DNA from: Lewinellaceae bacterium
Lineage (GTDB): Bacteria; Bacteroidota; Bacteroidia; Chitinophagales; Saprospiraceae
Direction: 5' to 3'
Length of the DNA stretch: 64,000 nt
Assembly: GCA_020636215.1 (NCBI GenBank)
Contig: JACJYG010000009.1
Coordinates: 186,001-250,000, forward strand
Part shown: positions 24,529 to 33,659 of the stretch, in pieces
How the letters are laid out: every line of letters starts with the position of its first letter
Numbering within the stretch: the first letter of the stretch is position 1
Notes under the pieces: model-generated
What the model was told of the DNA's origin: nothing
Seen by the model: the letters and a program-made list of their open reading frames with translations, nothing else
The model's database searches: none
Made by a program: the position numbers and the translations under genes

Positions 24529-25434
24529 TTATTGGTTATTCCACTTCTCAATTCTGAGTTGATATTTTTGCTTACTGAATTCCCATAGGTCCACATTGAG
24601 GTTTTGCTCAACCTCATCCTCCAGCTCCTGAGGCATTAGCTCACTGAAAAAATCGATACCGGTGATTTCCTCAACCTTATCGATTGGTACTGCGAATTTG
24701 TACAGCGGTTCAAAGCTAACTTCGTTGGGAATGATAAAACCGATGCCCTTAACCTGGGGTTCTTCCAGATCGAGCAGGACTTTATAAAATGCGGCGGGAA
24801 TGGCAACTTCATTGGCCCCGATCGTCCCTTTGGGTTTAAGCTTCAGGACCGGGCCGGTGATTACGTATAACTGGCCATCCCTTTTAGCCCAGGAACGGGT
24901 TAATTCCTCTAGCTCTCTCCAAATGCCTTTGTTGAAGTTCTTGGCCTGGGGGCTGATATTGCTCATGAAAAAAGTTTCCTCCATTGCAGCTTCGCTGAAC
25001 GCCCGGTCGGCTGCTGGTACGAGATGGCCCCGGTCATAACCGCTATTCCGGTAATCATCTGGTGTAGCGCTGCCCGTTTTCACCATCAGGTCAGGGCGAA
25101 AGCTATCCGCACGGTCTACCCAAGGGTTTTCCAACTCCTTCCTGGTAAGCCGATAGGCAACCCATTCTGCCTGTTCTTGTTCTTCGGAGTAAGAGAGCGA
25201 ATAATATTGATGGCGAATGACCTCGCCGGTCGTTGATTCCGGAAGATAGTAATCCTCTGTTTCTGATACCACTTTATTTTCTTTCTCGCCGCCAGAAGGG
25301 CTTGGACTGTTCCCCATGAACATGTTGAACAGAAAAAACAAACCACTAATGATGGCGCCAAAGATGCCGACTTTAATAATGGTACCGGAACTGCCTTTAC
25401 CTTCCCGGTCGTGGTTCGTCCTGAATTTAGCCAT
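24529..25434 (-). CDS. Membrane-anchored DNA/RNA non-specific endonuclease (NUC1 family)
   Basis: The frame is open from 25521, but the Met at 25434 (MAKFRTNHDREGKG) is a better start: a basic N-terminus then one membrane helix (KVGIFGAIISGLFFLFNMFM, residues ~21-41), giving 301 residues. The catalytic domain has the family signature YDRGHLVPAADRAF (His at about 137, the general base) and the magnesium-binding Asn in MSNISPQAKNFNKGIW. Topology places the nuclease outside the cytoplasm. NUC1 enzymes degrade DNA and RNA without sequence preference. It sits between the HerA-like ATPase and the membrane subtilase. Confidence 0.92.
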   Translation of the reverse strand: MAKFRTNHDREGKGSSGTIIKVGIFGAIISGLFFLFNMFMGNSPSPSGGEKENKVVSETEDYYLPESTTGEVIRHQYYSLSYSEEQEQAEWVAYRLTRKELENPWVDRADSFRPDLMVKTGSATPDDYRNSGYDRGHLVPAADRAFSEAAMEETFFMSNISPQAKNFNKGIWRELEELTRSWAKRDGQLYVITGPVLKLKPKGTIGANEVAIPAAFYKVLLDLEEPQVKGIGFIIPNEVSFEPLYKFAVPIDKVEEITGIDFFSELMPQELEDEVEQNLNVDLWEFSKQKYQLRIEKWNNQ

Positions 25435-25525
25435 GCAGTAGTTTTTGATTGGATGCTCGTAAAAATAGCAAAACAACGGCAATCCAATACATTTGACTGG
25501 AAAAAGAAAGGAAAGAAACAATAGC

Positions 25526-27058
25526 TCACTGTTGCTCCACCAGCAGTTTCACCGCTTCGTAAGGATAGATCAGCAAGCCGGTCTCTTTTGTATTCTTGGT
25601 CGGTTTACCTGTTTTTTTAAGAATATCATAGACCTCCTTTGTATCGAGAGAAGGTTTAATGCTTTTCAACAGGCCGATTAAACCTGCGGCATAAGGCGTT
25701 GCCATTGACGTGCCATTGTAGGAAGCGTATTGATCTCTGGGAATGGTCGAATAAATATTGACGCCGGGGGCGGCGACCCCCATTTTTACATCAGTAACGT
25801 AGTTGGAAAATACAGCCCGTTGCAGCTCTTCATCAATGGCGCTGACCGCAATTACCCCTGTAACGCCTGCCGGCGCATAGCCTTTGGCGTTACGGTTGGA
25901 ATTACCGGCAGCAGCTACAACGATGGCGCCCTTTTTATTAGCATATTCCACCGCCTGCCGGTAGGCCCGTTCCCTGCTTTGGTTGGATACACCGCCCAGC
26001 GACATAGAAATAACATCGGCGCCTGCATCGGCGGCCTGGATGATGCCGTCAATAATGCCACGCTGAGTCCCCATGCCTGATGCATTCAATACTTTGATGC
26101 TGGATACTTCGATGTAGGAATTGTCGCGCGAAAAAGAAGCAACGCCCACGCCGTTGTTCGAAACAGCCGCAGCAATGCCGGCACAATGCGTGCCATGCCC
26201 TTGCGGGTCATTGTCGTTGCCTGCTTTGATCGAGCGATAATTGTCTTTGATGTCTTCATGTTTGGCGTCTATCCCTGTATCCAGGATCACGATCAGTGCT
26301 TTGCGTTGGGGGGTGACTTGCCGGCTATCCAGGTAATCGAGTAGTTTTTTGACGTCCATAGCCTGGAACCCCCAAAGCTGGTCAAGGTATTGGTCATTTA
26401 ACCCTAGTTCTTTTTTGGGATTGGAGGGAATGCGGCCTTCCATGGGAGTAATGGAAATCATTTCATTAGGCTCGACCCAGTCTACTCCATTGGCTTTTTG
26501 GATTTCTTTGATGACCAGGGCTGTTTCCCCTGCAAATTGAGTTGGGATGTCAACTATATAGTAGTCATCTAATTCTGTAGATTCCGGAGAGGCAGGAGAA
26601 AAAGCCGGGACTGATATTATATGATACTTACTTTCAGCAGTCGCCAGAATGTCATGTATGTTGGCGCCTTCCGCCAGCTCTACGAGTAACTCCCCTTCTG
26701 CGTCCAGTTGTGCTGATCCTGTTTCCCTTGGTTCGAAACTTTTCGACATAAATGCCTGATAATAACCCGAAAAAGCTATGACGGAAGCTATGATGCCATA
26801 GGCCAACCATTTTTTTCGGACAGCCAGAAGCTGAAAAAACAGGCCGAAGCCAGCCATCGCTAAAAGATCGCGAAACAGGACGCCTAGTTTGACGCTCCAG
26901 GACACATCGGCCAGAAGGGCCGAAAGAATAAAGACGGTAAACCCGATAAAGAAAGAGCGCTGAAAAAGCCGGCTTTTTGTATTATCGGTTTTGTATATAA
27001 ACCAGAGCGCAAGGCTTCCCAAACTTCCTGCAAAAGCCAAAGGATAGATCATGATCAA
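25526..27058 (-). CDS. Subtilisin-family (S8) protease with N-terminal membrane helices
   Basis: A 510-residue protein. Residues 5-105 contain four hydrophobic segments (YPLAFAGSLGSLALWF, RSFFIGFTVFILSALL, LAMAGFGLFFQLLAV, LAYGIIASVIAFSGYY). Residues ~115-200 look like a fervidolysin-type propeptide (LVELAEGANIHDILATAE ... VDWVEPNE). The catalytic domain has Asp260 (VILDTGID), His288 (GHGTHCAG), oxyanion Asn386 (AAAGNSN) and Ser451 (NGTSMATP), so it should be active outside the membrane. It is the first gene of the minus-strand run with the nuclease and HerA-like genes. A near-consensus -7 box (TACTTTTA) lies just upstream. Membrane helices before a subtilase are uncommon. Confidence 0.92.
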   Translation of the reverse strand: MIMIYPLAFAGSLGSLALWFIYKTDNTKSRLFQRSFFIGFTVFILSALLADVSWSVKLGVLFRDLLAMAGFGLFFQLLAVRKKWLAYGIIASVIAFSGYYQAFMSKSFEPRETGSAQLDAEGELLVELAEGANIHDILATAESKYHIISVPAFSPASPESTELDDYYIVDIPTQFAGETALVIKEIQKANGVDWVEPNEMISITPMEGRIPSNPKKELGLNDQYLDQLWGFQAMDVKKLLDYLDSRQVTPQRKALIVILDTGIDAKHEDIKDNYRSIKAGNDNDPQGHGTHCAGIAAAVSNNGVGVASFSRDNSYIEVSSIKVLNASGMGTQRGIIDGIIQAADAGADVISMSLGGVSNQSRERAYRQAVEYANKKGAIVVAAAGNSNRNAKGYAPAGVTGVIAVSAIDEELQRAVFSNYVTDVKMGVAAPGVNIYSTIPRDQYASYNGTSMATPYAAGLIGLLKSIKPSLDTKEVYDILKKTGKPTKNTKETGLLIYPYEAVKLLVEQQ

Positions 27059-27266
27059 CAGATTTTCTTAATTCATTTAAAAGTACCGAAAAAACGCCAT
27101 TGAGACAAAGAAAGTGGGCCAACGTAGGTTTTTTATCGGCATTGCCCGATCTCTTCTCTTTCATTCAACCACAAAACCGGCTTAGGCGTTCTTCAATTGG
27201 CGCTTTAGTGGCAGGGCAGGCTCCTAAAGTGTGAACAGGATTACATTATTCAATAAACATTATTTT

Positions 27267-27274
27267 TAATTTTG
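27267..27274 (+). promoter_or_regulatory. -7 box (TAATTTTG) of trxB
   Basis: Exact TAnnTTTG match 19 bases before the trxB ATG, in AT-rich sequence. Confidence 0.55.
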
Positions 27275-27293
27275 CCCGAAAAGCGAGAAACAA

Positions 27294-28238
27294 ATGACAG
27301 AAGGCATTGAAAAGTTAAAATGCTTGATTATCGGTTCCGGCCCGGCAGGATATACCGCTGCGGTCTATGCCGCCAGAGCAAACCTCCAACCTGTATTATA
27401 TACGGGAAGGGAACCGGGAGGCCAGTTAATGATCACTACTGATGTGGAAAATTATCCCGGCTACCCTGATGGCATCATGGGGCCCCAAATGATGGAAGAT
27501 TTTCGCAAACAAGCCGAGCGCTTTGGCACTGAAGTCCGCTATGAGATGATATCCAAAGTGGATTTCAGCGGCCCGGTGCATAAAGTGTGGACAGAGTCCG
27601 GGAAAGAAGTCCAGGCCGATAGCGTGATCATTTCTACCGGTGCAAGTGCAAAATGGTTGGGGCTGGAGTCTGAAAAACGCCTCACCAATAAAGGGGTTTC
27701 GGCCTGCGCTGTATGCGATGGGTTCTTTTTCCGAGGACAAGAAGTGGCCATTGTTGGTGGGGGCGATACTGCTGCCGAAGAAGCTCTTTATTTGTCAAAG
27801 TTATGCCCCAGAGTCCATATGCTGGTGCGCCGCGACGAACTTCGGGCTTCGAAGATTATGCAGGAACGCGTTTTAAAATCGGAAAATATTACCATCCATT
27901 GGAATACGGAAGCCTTAGAAATCTTAGGTGAGCAGGAAGTAAAAGGCGTCCGGATAGTAAATAACCAGACTAAAGTGGAATCCGTCATTCCGGTACAAGG
28001 GTTCTTTGTTGCCATTGGGCATAAGCCAAACACGGATATCTTTAAGGATTGGCTGGATATGGATAACACCGGTTATATTATTACCAAGGGCAAAACGGCT
28101 CATACCAACATCGAGGGCGTTTTCGCCAGCGGTGATGCGCAGGACAATGTATACCGACAGGCTGTTACCGCAGCTGGAACGGGATGTATGGCAGCCCTCG
28201 ACGCCGAGCGCTATCTGACAGAAAAAGGAATTATTTAA
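27294..28238 (+). CDS. trxB: Thioredoxin reductase
   Basis: A 314-residue flavoprotein of standard length for low-molecular-weight thioredoxin reductase. FAD binding: IIGSGPAGYTAAVYAARANL near residue 12. The redox centre CAVCDG sits near 139, and the NADPH-binding loop VAIVGGGDTAAEEALYLSK near 153. The C-terminal FAD loop is GVFASGDAQDNVYRQAVTAAG. It uses NADPH to reduce thioredoxin. It has its own promoter and a strong terminator at 28288-28333 and stands as a single-gene unit. Confidence 0.97.
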   Translation: MTEGIEKLKCLIIGSGPAGYTAAVYAARANLQPVLYTGREPGGQLMITTDVENYPGYPDGIMGPQMMEDFRKQAERFGTEVRYEMISKVDFSGPVHKVWTESGKEVQADSVIISTGASAKWLGLESEKRLTNKGVSACAVCDGFFFRGQEVAIVGGGDTAAEEALYLSKLCPRVHMLVRRDELRASKIMQERVLKSENITIHWNTEALEILGEQEVKGVRIVNNQTKVESVIPVQGFFVAIGHKPNTDIFKDWLDMDNTGYIITKGKTAHTNIEGVFASGDAQDNVYRQAVTAAGTGCMAALDAERYLTEKGII

Positions 28239-28287
28239 GCAGGTAATTTCGGTTTCGCAAATTACTTCAGATTTCGCGGGAACGCCT

Positions 28288-28333
28288 AAAATAGCTATAT
28301 TGCCGGGCCAATCGGTGATATAGCTATTTTTTT
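28288..28333 (+). terminator. Terminator of trxB
   Basis: Perfect 13-pair stem (28288-28300 with 28318-28330), 17-base loop and T run. It ends only 20 bases before the fba start codon. Confidence 0.85.
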
Positions 28334-28353
28334 ACGGAAAACATACCAATACC

Positions 28354-29436
28354 ATGTCTACACTGGCCTCAACCCGTTTCCGCCCTGGAGTACTCCACGG
28401 CGATGAAGTAACGGAATTATTCAATTATGCCAACGAGCAGAACTTTGCCATTCCGGCAGTGAACGTCGTGGGCACCAATTCCGTCAATGCTGTACTGGAA
28501 ACAGCGCGCGACGTCAACTCTCCCGTCATCGTTCAGTATTCCAACGGCGGCGCACATTTCTTTGCCGGCAAGGGCTTGTCCAACGACAAGCAACAGGCTG
28601 CTGTCATCGGAGGAATTTCCGGAGCCATGCACGTTCACGCTGTGGCAAAAGCCTACGGCGTACCGGTTATCCTGCATACGGACCACTGCGCCCGGAAATT
28701 ATTGCCCTGGGTTGAAGGCCTGCTCGATGCCGGGGAACAATTCTTCGAAAGCAGAGGCTATCCCTTGTACAGCTCTCACATGCTGGACCTTTCAGAAGAA
28801 CCACTGGAGGAAAATGTCGAAACCTGCGTCCGATTTCTGGAACGCATGAGCAAGATCGGGATGACTCTCGAGATCGAACTGGGTGTCACCGGAGGTGAGG
28901 AAGATGGAGTGGACAATACCGGCATCGATAGTTCCCGCCTCTATACCCAACCCGAAGAGGTGGCCTTCGCTTACGAATCCTTGAGCAAGGTGAGCAACCG
29001 CTTCACTATTGCCGCTGCATTCGGCAACGTCCACGGTGTATATAAACCGGGTAATGTATCGCTCAAGCCGGTTATTCTGAAGAACTCTCAGGATTACGTC
29101 AAAGGGAAATTTAATACCGGAAATAACCCGGTCAATTTCGTCTTCCACGGTGGCTCCGGCTCTTCCCGGGAAGAGATCCGCGAAGCGATTGGATACGGCG
29201 CCATCAAAATGAACATCGATACCGATATGCAATGGGCGTTTTGGGATGGTGTGCGCGAATACTATGAAGGCAAGCGCGATTTTATGCAAACCCAGATCGG
29301 CAACCCGGAGGGCGCCGATAAACCGAACAAGAAGTATTACGACCCCCGTCAATGGTTGCGTAGTGGCGAGAAAACCTTCAAAGCCCGGCTCATGGAGGCT
29401 TTTGAAGATTTGAATTGCATGAATAGAAACGCCTGA
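28354..29436 (+). CDS. fba: Class II fructose-bisphosphate aldolase
   Basis: A 360-residue enzyme of class IIA length. Zinc ligands are in VILHTDHCARKLLPW (about residue 107). The active-site loop is FHGGSGSS (about 265), and substrate contacts fall in AIKMNIDTDMQWAFWDG. It interconverts fructose 1,6-bisphosphate with the two triose phosphates in glycolysis and gluconeogenesis. The gene starts 20 bases behind the trxB terminator, so its own promoter must overlap or precede that hairpin. A long inverted repeat follows it at 29460-29542, facing dnaG. Confidence 0.97.
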   Translation: MSTLASTRFRPGVLHGDEVTELFNYANEQNFAIPAVNVVGTNSVNAVLETARDVNSPVIVQYSNGGAHFFAGKGLSNDKQQAAVIGGISGAMHVHAVAKAYGVPVILHTDHCARKLLPWVEGLLDAGEQFFESRGYPLYSSHMLDLSEEPLEENVETCVRFLERMSKIGMTLEIELGVTGGEEDGVDNTGIDSSRLYTQPEEVAFAYESLSKVSNRFTIAAAFGNVHGVYKPGNVSLKPVILKNSQDYVKGKFNTGNNPVNFVFHGGSGSSREEIREAIGYGAIKMNIDTDMQWAFWDGVREYYEGKRDFMQTQIGNPEGADKPNKKYYDPRQWLRSGEKTFKARLMEAFEDLNCMNRNA

Positions 29437-29459
29437 GATTAAAGCGTATAAAGTTTCAG

Positions 29460-29542
29460 GGTTCTACGGTTTCATTTTAGGAGGCGCTCCGGAAATTCAG
29501 CTGCATGGATTTCCCATCTATCTCCATTGAAACCGTAGAACC
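29460..29542. terminator. Long inverted repeat between convergent fba and dnaG
   Basis: Perfect 15-base arms (29460-29474 and 29528-29542) around a 53-base loop. Its place between two convergent stop codons suggests a shared transcription end, although the loop is large and there is no T tract. Confidence 0.5.
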
Positions 29543-29553
29543 GTTTACATTTC

Positions 29554-31509
29554 CTAAAACACGACTGTCCCCAATTCTTCGGCGAGTTGATTACGAACTG
29601 CTTTCAGTTTTTGGTCCAGCTTGAGATAAAGCAGGTATTCGTCTGATTTTTGCTCGAAAAGGGTTTTTATCTTCTCTGCATTTTGCCGGATCATCTTATC
29701 AAATTTCCGGAGCTTGAAGCGTTTCAGGGACTGGGTGCTATCATTGATGAAATTATCATCCGGCATTTTCTGGGTAGTCAGGAAGATCTCCCAGCGTTTT
29801 GCCCAGTTCTCGCTGTATTCATATGGGCTGGTTACAAGGTTGATCGCTAATTCGCGAATTTCCGGATCCGGATGGTTGAGAAAATAGGCCGTGGAAACCT
29901 CTTCCCCGGCCAGAATCCGTTCGCGGGCAAGATTGGCGGTGCGCTGGTAGAGTTTGTTGTCAAAGTCTTCGAGCACATCCTCAATATTGCTGAGAAGGTA
30001 TTGGGCAACGGTGAGGTTGTCATCCTGGTCGAATAGCGTGGAACCCCCAGCCACGAGGATGCGGATAATGTCTTTTTCCTGAAAAGCATCGCCGCTGGCA
30101 ATAGCATCCTCCTTTGGCTTCAGCACCGGGCGGGCAGGTTCAACCGCAAAGCCATCCTGTTCTGCTTCGAATTGCCGGAGTTGAGTTCGTTCTTTTTCCT
30201 GCTGCTGCTTCTTAAAGTGTTGAGCAACAACCTTATTTGTTTCGTTTACAAGCAATTGCTCTTCCACCTCCATAATACGGGCGCACTCCCGGACATAAAG
30301 GGACCGTTTGATGGGCTCTGGTATTTTGGCAATACTATCCACAATATCCTTAATCAGGTTGGCTTTCTTGATCGGGTCTCCTGCTGCTTCTTCCTGCAGC
30401 ATTCCCGCCTGGAACATGATAAAGTCCTTAGCCTCTTTGCCAATATATGTTTTGAACGCTTCTACGCCTACCTGTTTGAGGTAGGAATCGGGGTCCTCCC
30501 CTTCCGGCAGCACGACTATTTTTACATTGAGCCCTTGCTCCAGTACCATTCCCATTCCCCGGAGAGCGGCTTTGATGCCCGCCATATCGCCGTCATAAAG
30601 GATCTTGATGTTCTCCGTATTCCGTTTGATGAGCCGGATCTGGTCAACGGTCAGGGAGGTGCCGGAGGAAGCCACTACATTTTCGATGCCAGACTGGTGC
30701 AGGGAAAGCACATCGGTGTAGCCTTCCACCAGAATGCATTCATCTTCCTGGCGGATGGCGCGTTTGGCGAAATAAGCACCATAGAGCACCTTGCTCTTGG
30801 TATAAATTTCCGTTTCCGGGGTATTGATATACTTGGGCGCTTTGACATCTTTAACCAGGATGCGGCCGCCAAAGCCGATCACCTTGCCGGAAAGGTTGTG
30901 GATGGGGAACATGACCCGATTGCGGAAAAAATCCCGCCCGTACTGGCTCATCAGCCCCACTTTTTTCATCAGGTCTGAATTGTAGCCATCATGGGTGGCT
31001 TTCACCACGAAAGCGTCCATCTTATCAGGAGCGAACCCCAGGCCGAACTTTCGGATCGTGTCTTCCCGAAACCCCCGCTCCCGAAAGTAATTGAGCCCTA
31101 CACTCTTTCCAAGGTCCGTATTAAACAATTGATCCTGGTAGTAATCCCGGGCATACTGGTTGACGATATACAGGCTGTCGAGAAATTGTTGCTCCTGGCG
31201 GGCTTCCTGCGACAACTCTGTTTCTTCCAGTTTGACGCCGTACTTTTTGGCCAGATAGCGCAAGGCTTCCGGGAAGGTGAGATTCTCATGTTCCATGACA
31301 AAACTAACGGCGTCGCCGGCTTTGCCGCAGCCGAAACACTTATAGATGCCCTTGGCTGGAGAAACGTTGAAGGACGGTGTTTTTTCGCTATGGAAGGGGC
31401 ATAACCCGATCATGCTGACACCCCGCCGCTTGAGCTGTACAAAGTCCTGAACCACTTCTTCGACTTTGGCGATTTCCAGAATTTCCTCTACACTCTTCTT
31501 CTTGATCAT
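29554..31509 (-). CDS. dnaG: DNA primase
   Basis: A 651-residue primase. The N-terminal CHC2 zinc finger is CPFHSEKTPSFNVSP with YKCFGCG (residues ~37-64). The catalytic core includes YFRERGFREDTIRKFGLG, GFGGRI and the Toprim segment ILVEGYTDVLSLHQSGI (~260), followed by the acidic ILYDGDMAGIKAALRG (~310). The C-terminal part, which would bind the helicase DnaB, is less conserved. It makes RNA primers for replication. It stands alone, not next to rpoD or rpsU as in Proteobacteria. Confidence 0.97.
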   Translation of the reverse strand: MIKKKSVEEILEIAKVEEVVQDFVQLKRRGVSMIGLCPFHSEKTPSFNVSPAKGIYKCFGCGKAGDAVSFVMEHENLTFPEALRYLAKKYGVKLEETELSQEARQEQQFLDSLYIVNQYARDYYQDQLFNTDLGKSVGLNYFRERGFREDTIRKFGLGFAPDKMDAFVVKATHDGYNSDLMKKVGLMSQYGRDFFRNRVMFPIHNLSGKVIGFGGRILVKDVKAPKYINTPETEIYTKSKVLYGAYFAKRAIRQEDECILVEGYTDVLSLHQSGIENVVASSGTSLTVDQIRLIKRNTENIKILYDGDMAGIKAALRGMGMVLEQGLNVKIVVLPEGEDPDSYLKQVGVEAFKTYIGKEAKDFIMFQAGMLQEEAAGDPIKKANLIKDIVDSIAKIPEPIKRSLYVRECARIMEVEEQLLVNETNKVVAQHFKKQQQEKERTQLRQFEAEQDGFAVEPARPVLKPKEDAIASGDAFQEKDIIRILVAGGSTLFDQDDNLTVAQYLLSNIEDVLEDFDNKLYQRTANLARERILAGEEVSTAYFLNHPDPEIRELAINLVTSPYEYSENWAKRWEIFLTTQKMPDDNFINDSTQSLKRFKLRKFDKMIRQNAEKIKTLFEQKSDEYLLYLKLDQKLKAVRNQLAEELGTVVF

Positions 31510-31655
31510 GGCTGAGATTCCTTTCCCTTAAAAATAATGATTTCTGGCCTTAATTACACAGCCGCTTCCATTTCATTTAAAAAGATGAAGGATGTTTACG
31601 TCAAAACGCCCATAAATAATGGCTTCCCGCCAATTTTGTGGTGTGCGCGAAGTTT

Positions 31656-32621
31656 TTAATTAGGCGCTTTCGCTGGTTCCACAATGAAGAACTTTGCGGA
31701 TTTTGGAGTATACTGGAGGTTGCGGGTAAAATCGGGCTGTTGAGTAATAAGGATTGGAACCGTATTGTTGGGGGCATTGGGAGAGATGCCGCTGAGGTCA
31801 GCTTCGGCTATAAAATCCCGATAGGAGACGGAGTCATATTTGCTGAGTCCGAGCTTACAGGTCACGGTAATCTTATCGGGGAAGATACGCAGGCTATCCG
31901 GCGCATTTTTCACTACAAGTGGTACATACATCGTTTTTTCGGTAAAGGGTTCCACCTCAATCTTGGCTTCCACCATATTAGCCGACAGGAGTACTTCCCG
32001 GTTGGGCTGTTGAAGGTGGAGTATCACGGTGGAGCTGGATTTGAGGTTTTTCAGGATGAGAGAATCCGTTGGCCAAAAGTGAATGCTATCTATCAATGAA
32101 TTAGGGCCACTGATGCGGACAGAGTCTGGTTTCAGGCCTATGGGCGCTTTGAGATGGTGTTCCGGGGCAAAAGATAAGCGCCGTTGTATGATTATGGGAA
32201 CCGTTTTCGAGTTACGGTCTTCCAGTTCTAACAGGACATTATCATAGTTGATCTCCAGCACTTTGATATCGTTGGTGCGGAGCTCGTGTGCGATATCGTT
32301 CCGCAACTGTCCACGATTAAGGTGGAGCCGGCTGACATCCTGCATGTCGTAAACCAGGCTTACAGTAGGATGGGAAAAATAATCAAAGAGCAAGTCCCAG
32401 CCCGACCCTTCCAACTCTGCGACCATATCGGCCGGCGGCAATTCTGTGAGGGCTTTTTCCTGAGGTATTTCCAGTTCAAAGGAAATTGGCCTTTGCGTCT
32501 GGTAGGTTTGGGAAAGTTTGACCAGGAGCCAAAATATCAGGGCTATCCCCATACATATTAGGAGGATAGCCCTGTCTTCCTTAAGTTGGATCCGAAAGTA
32601 TTTATTGTTAAGATCTATCAT
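31656..32621 (-). CDS. YbbR-domain protein
   Basis: A 321-residue protein with a short cytoplasmic start, one membrane helix (AILLICMGIALIFWLLVKLS, ~18-37) and an extracytoplasmic part made of YbbR-like beta domains. Recognisable segments are ISFELEIPQEKALTELP, GLKPDSVRISGPNSLIDSIH and RIFPDKITVTCKLG. In Firmicutes YbbR (CdaR) regulates a diadenylate cyclase; no cyclase gene is present here and the Bacteroidota role is unknown. The first 14 bases overlap the end of yajC, so the two are co-transcribed with the DUF1573 gene, a gene order common in this phylum. Confidence 0.9.
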   Translation of the reverse strand: MIDLNNKYFRIQLKEDRAILLICMGIALIFWLLVKLSQTYQTQRPISFELEIPQEKALTELPPADMVAELEGSGWDLLFDYFSHPTVSLVYDMQDVSRLHLNRGQLRNDIAHELRTNDIKVLEINYDNVLLELEDRNSKTVPIIIQRRLSFAPEHHLKAPIGLKPDSVRISGPNSLIDSIHFWPTDSLILKNLKSSSTVILHLQQPNREVLLSANMVEAKIEVEPFTEKTMYVPLVVKNAPDSLRIFPDKITVTCKLGLSKYDSVSYRDFIAEADLSGISPNAPNNTVPILITQQPDFTRNLQYTPKSAKFFIVEPAKAPN

Positions 32622-32934
32622 CAGGCGTAATGAGTGATTCCGTCATTTCTTTGGAAATAGAGTTGCGGGTCACCCTAATATAAGTGTTTTTCGCTATTTC
32701 GAGCGTGATGATATTCTCTTCGATCTTATTGATCCTGCCAATGATGCCGCTGGCGGTAACAACCTCTTCTCCTTTTTGGAGGGCGTCCATAAATTTCTTC
32801 TGTTCACCCTGCCGTTTTTGCTGGGGGCGTATCAGAAAAAGCCAGAAAATAAGGATCATTGCGCCGATAAAGATGAAATTGGTGTACATACCGGCGCCTC
32901 CTGCCTGTAACAATAAAATTTCCATTGCATTCAT
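32608..32934 (-). CDS. yajC: Preprotein translocase subunit YajC
   Basis: A 108-residue protein. After a short start it has one membrane helix (FIFIGAMILIFWLFLIRPQQ, ~20-40), whose FWLFLIRPQQKR end is the YajC signature. The cytoplasmic domain follows (FMDALQKGEEVVTASGIIG, then KIEENIITLEIAKNTYIRV). It associates with SecDF at the Sec translocon. It overlaps the ybbR gene and lies 29 bases behind the DUF1573 gene. Confidence 0.96.
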   Translation of the reverse strand: MNAMEILLLQAGGAGMYTNFIFIGAMILIFWLFLIRPQQKRQGEQKKFMDALQKGEEVVTASGIIGRINKIEENIITLEIAKNTYIRVTRNSISKEMTESLITPDDRS

Positions 32935-32963
32935 TTTTTTGGTGATCAGTTTTCCGTTTTTTA

Positions 32964-33485
32964 TTATTCTGTGCTGGCCTTTCCGCCATCTGCGGGGTGA
33001 ACAAAACCCGAAAGGAATACCCGGCTTGTCGCAGGATAAGTATTGGCGGTAACAGTAATCGGTTTGGATTGTTGGTTATGCTTGTTGTGGGTATCAAAGC
33101 GCACCGATATCTCGCCCTTTTCACCTGGTGGAATGGGCTCCTTGGGCCAATCCGGAATAGTACAGCCGCAGGTGGATCGGGCATTGTTGATGAGCAACGG
33201 TGCTTTACCGGTATTCGTGAAGGAGAAACTATGCTCGACAATAGCGCCTTCTTTTACTTCACCGAAATCGAAGGATGTCTCTTCAAATTCAATTTTAGCA
33301 ACATTTACGGTATCGATAGGTTCATCGGCAGTCACCGGGCTACGGATAATATCCGCATTGCTAATAGGCCCCTGGCTTTTGATTTCTTCAACCGATTTTT
33401 CCGAGCTGGTATCCGGTTGGTTGGACGAATTACAGCTCAAGGTAACTACGGCGATCCCCGTCAGCAACATGATTCTTTTCATCAT
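32964..33485 (-). CDS. DUF1573 lipoprotein
   Basis: A 173-residue lipoprotein: signal MMKRIMLLTGIAVVTLSC with the lipidated Cys at 18, then an acidic linker. One DUF1573 Ig-like domain follows (about 66-165) with FDFGEVKEGAIVEHSFSFTN, APLLINNARSTCGCTIPDWP and PPGEKGEISVRFDT. The CGC motif is a hallmark of the family. Function is unknown; the domain is very common in Bacteroidota envelopes. It is first in the operon with yajC and ybbR and has a -7 box 26 bases upstream. Confidence 0.93.
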   Translation of the reverse strand: MMKRIMLLTGIAVVTLSCNSSNQPDTSSEKSVEEIKSQGPISNADIIRSPVTADEPIDTVNVAKIEFEETSFDFGEVKEGAIVEHSFSFTNTGKAPLLINNARSTCGCTIPDWPKEPIPPGEKGEISVRFDTHNKHNQQSKPITVTANTYPATSRVFLSGFVHPADGGKASTE

Positions 33486-33510
33486 GATCTATGGATTTTT
33501 ATATGCCCTG

Positions 33511-33518
33511 CAAAAGTA
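33511..33518 (-). promoter_or_regulatory. -7 box (TACTTTTG) of DUF1573-yajC-ybbR
   Basis: Exact TAnnTTTG match on the minus strand, 26 bases before the ATG at 33485. Confidence 0.55.
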
Positions 33519-33659
33519 ATAAAGATTAGGGAATCAGGATATGAATGCTAAGGGTTTGAGGAAAGGATTTGCATTATTGTAAACTCCTCATAGGGCGATT
33601 TGTTTGATCGAAGTGAAAAGCCGGAATATATTTTGTTGTTTTGAATTGAAACAGCAATA

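Noticed and set aside
28792..29352. 186-codon frame antisense to fba
   Set aside because: Entirely opposite a conserved aldolase gene; no motif or independent context.
30172..30978. 268-codon frame antisense to dnaG
   Set aside because: It lies fully inside the well-supported dnaG gene on the other strand and shows no recognisable domain; it is a by-product of codon bias.
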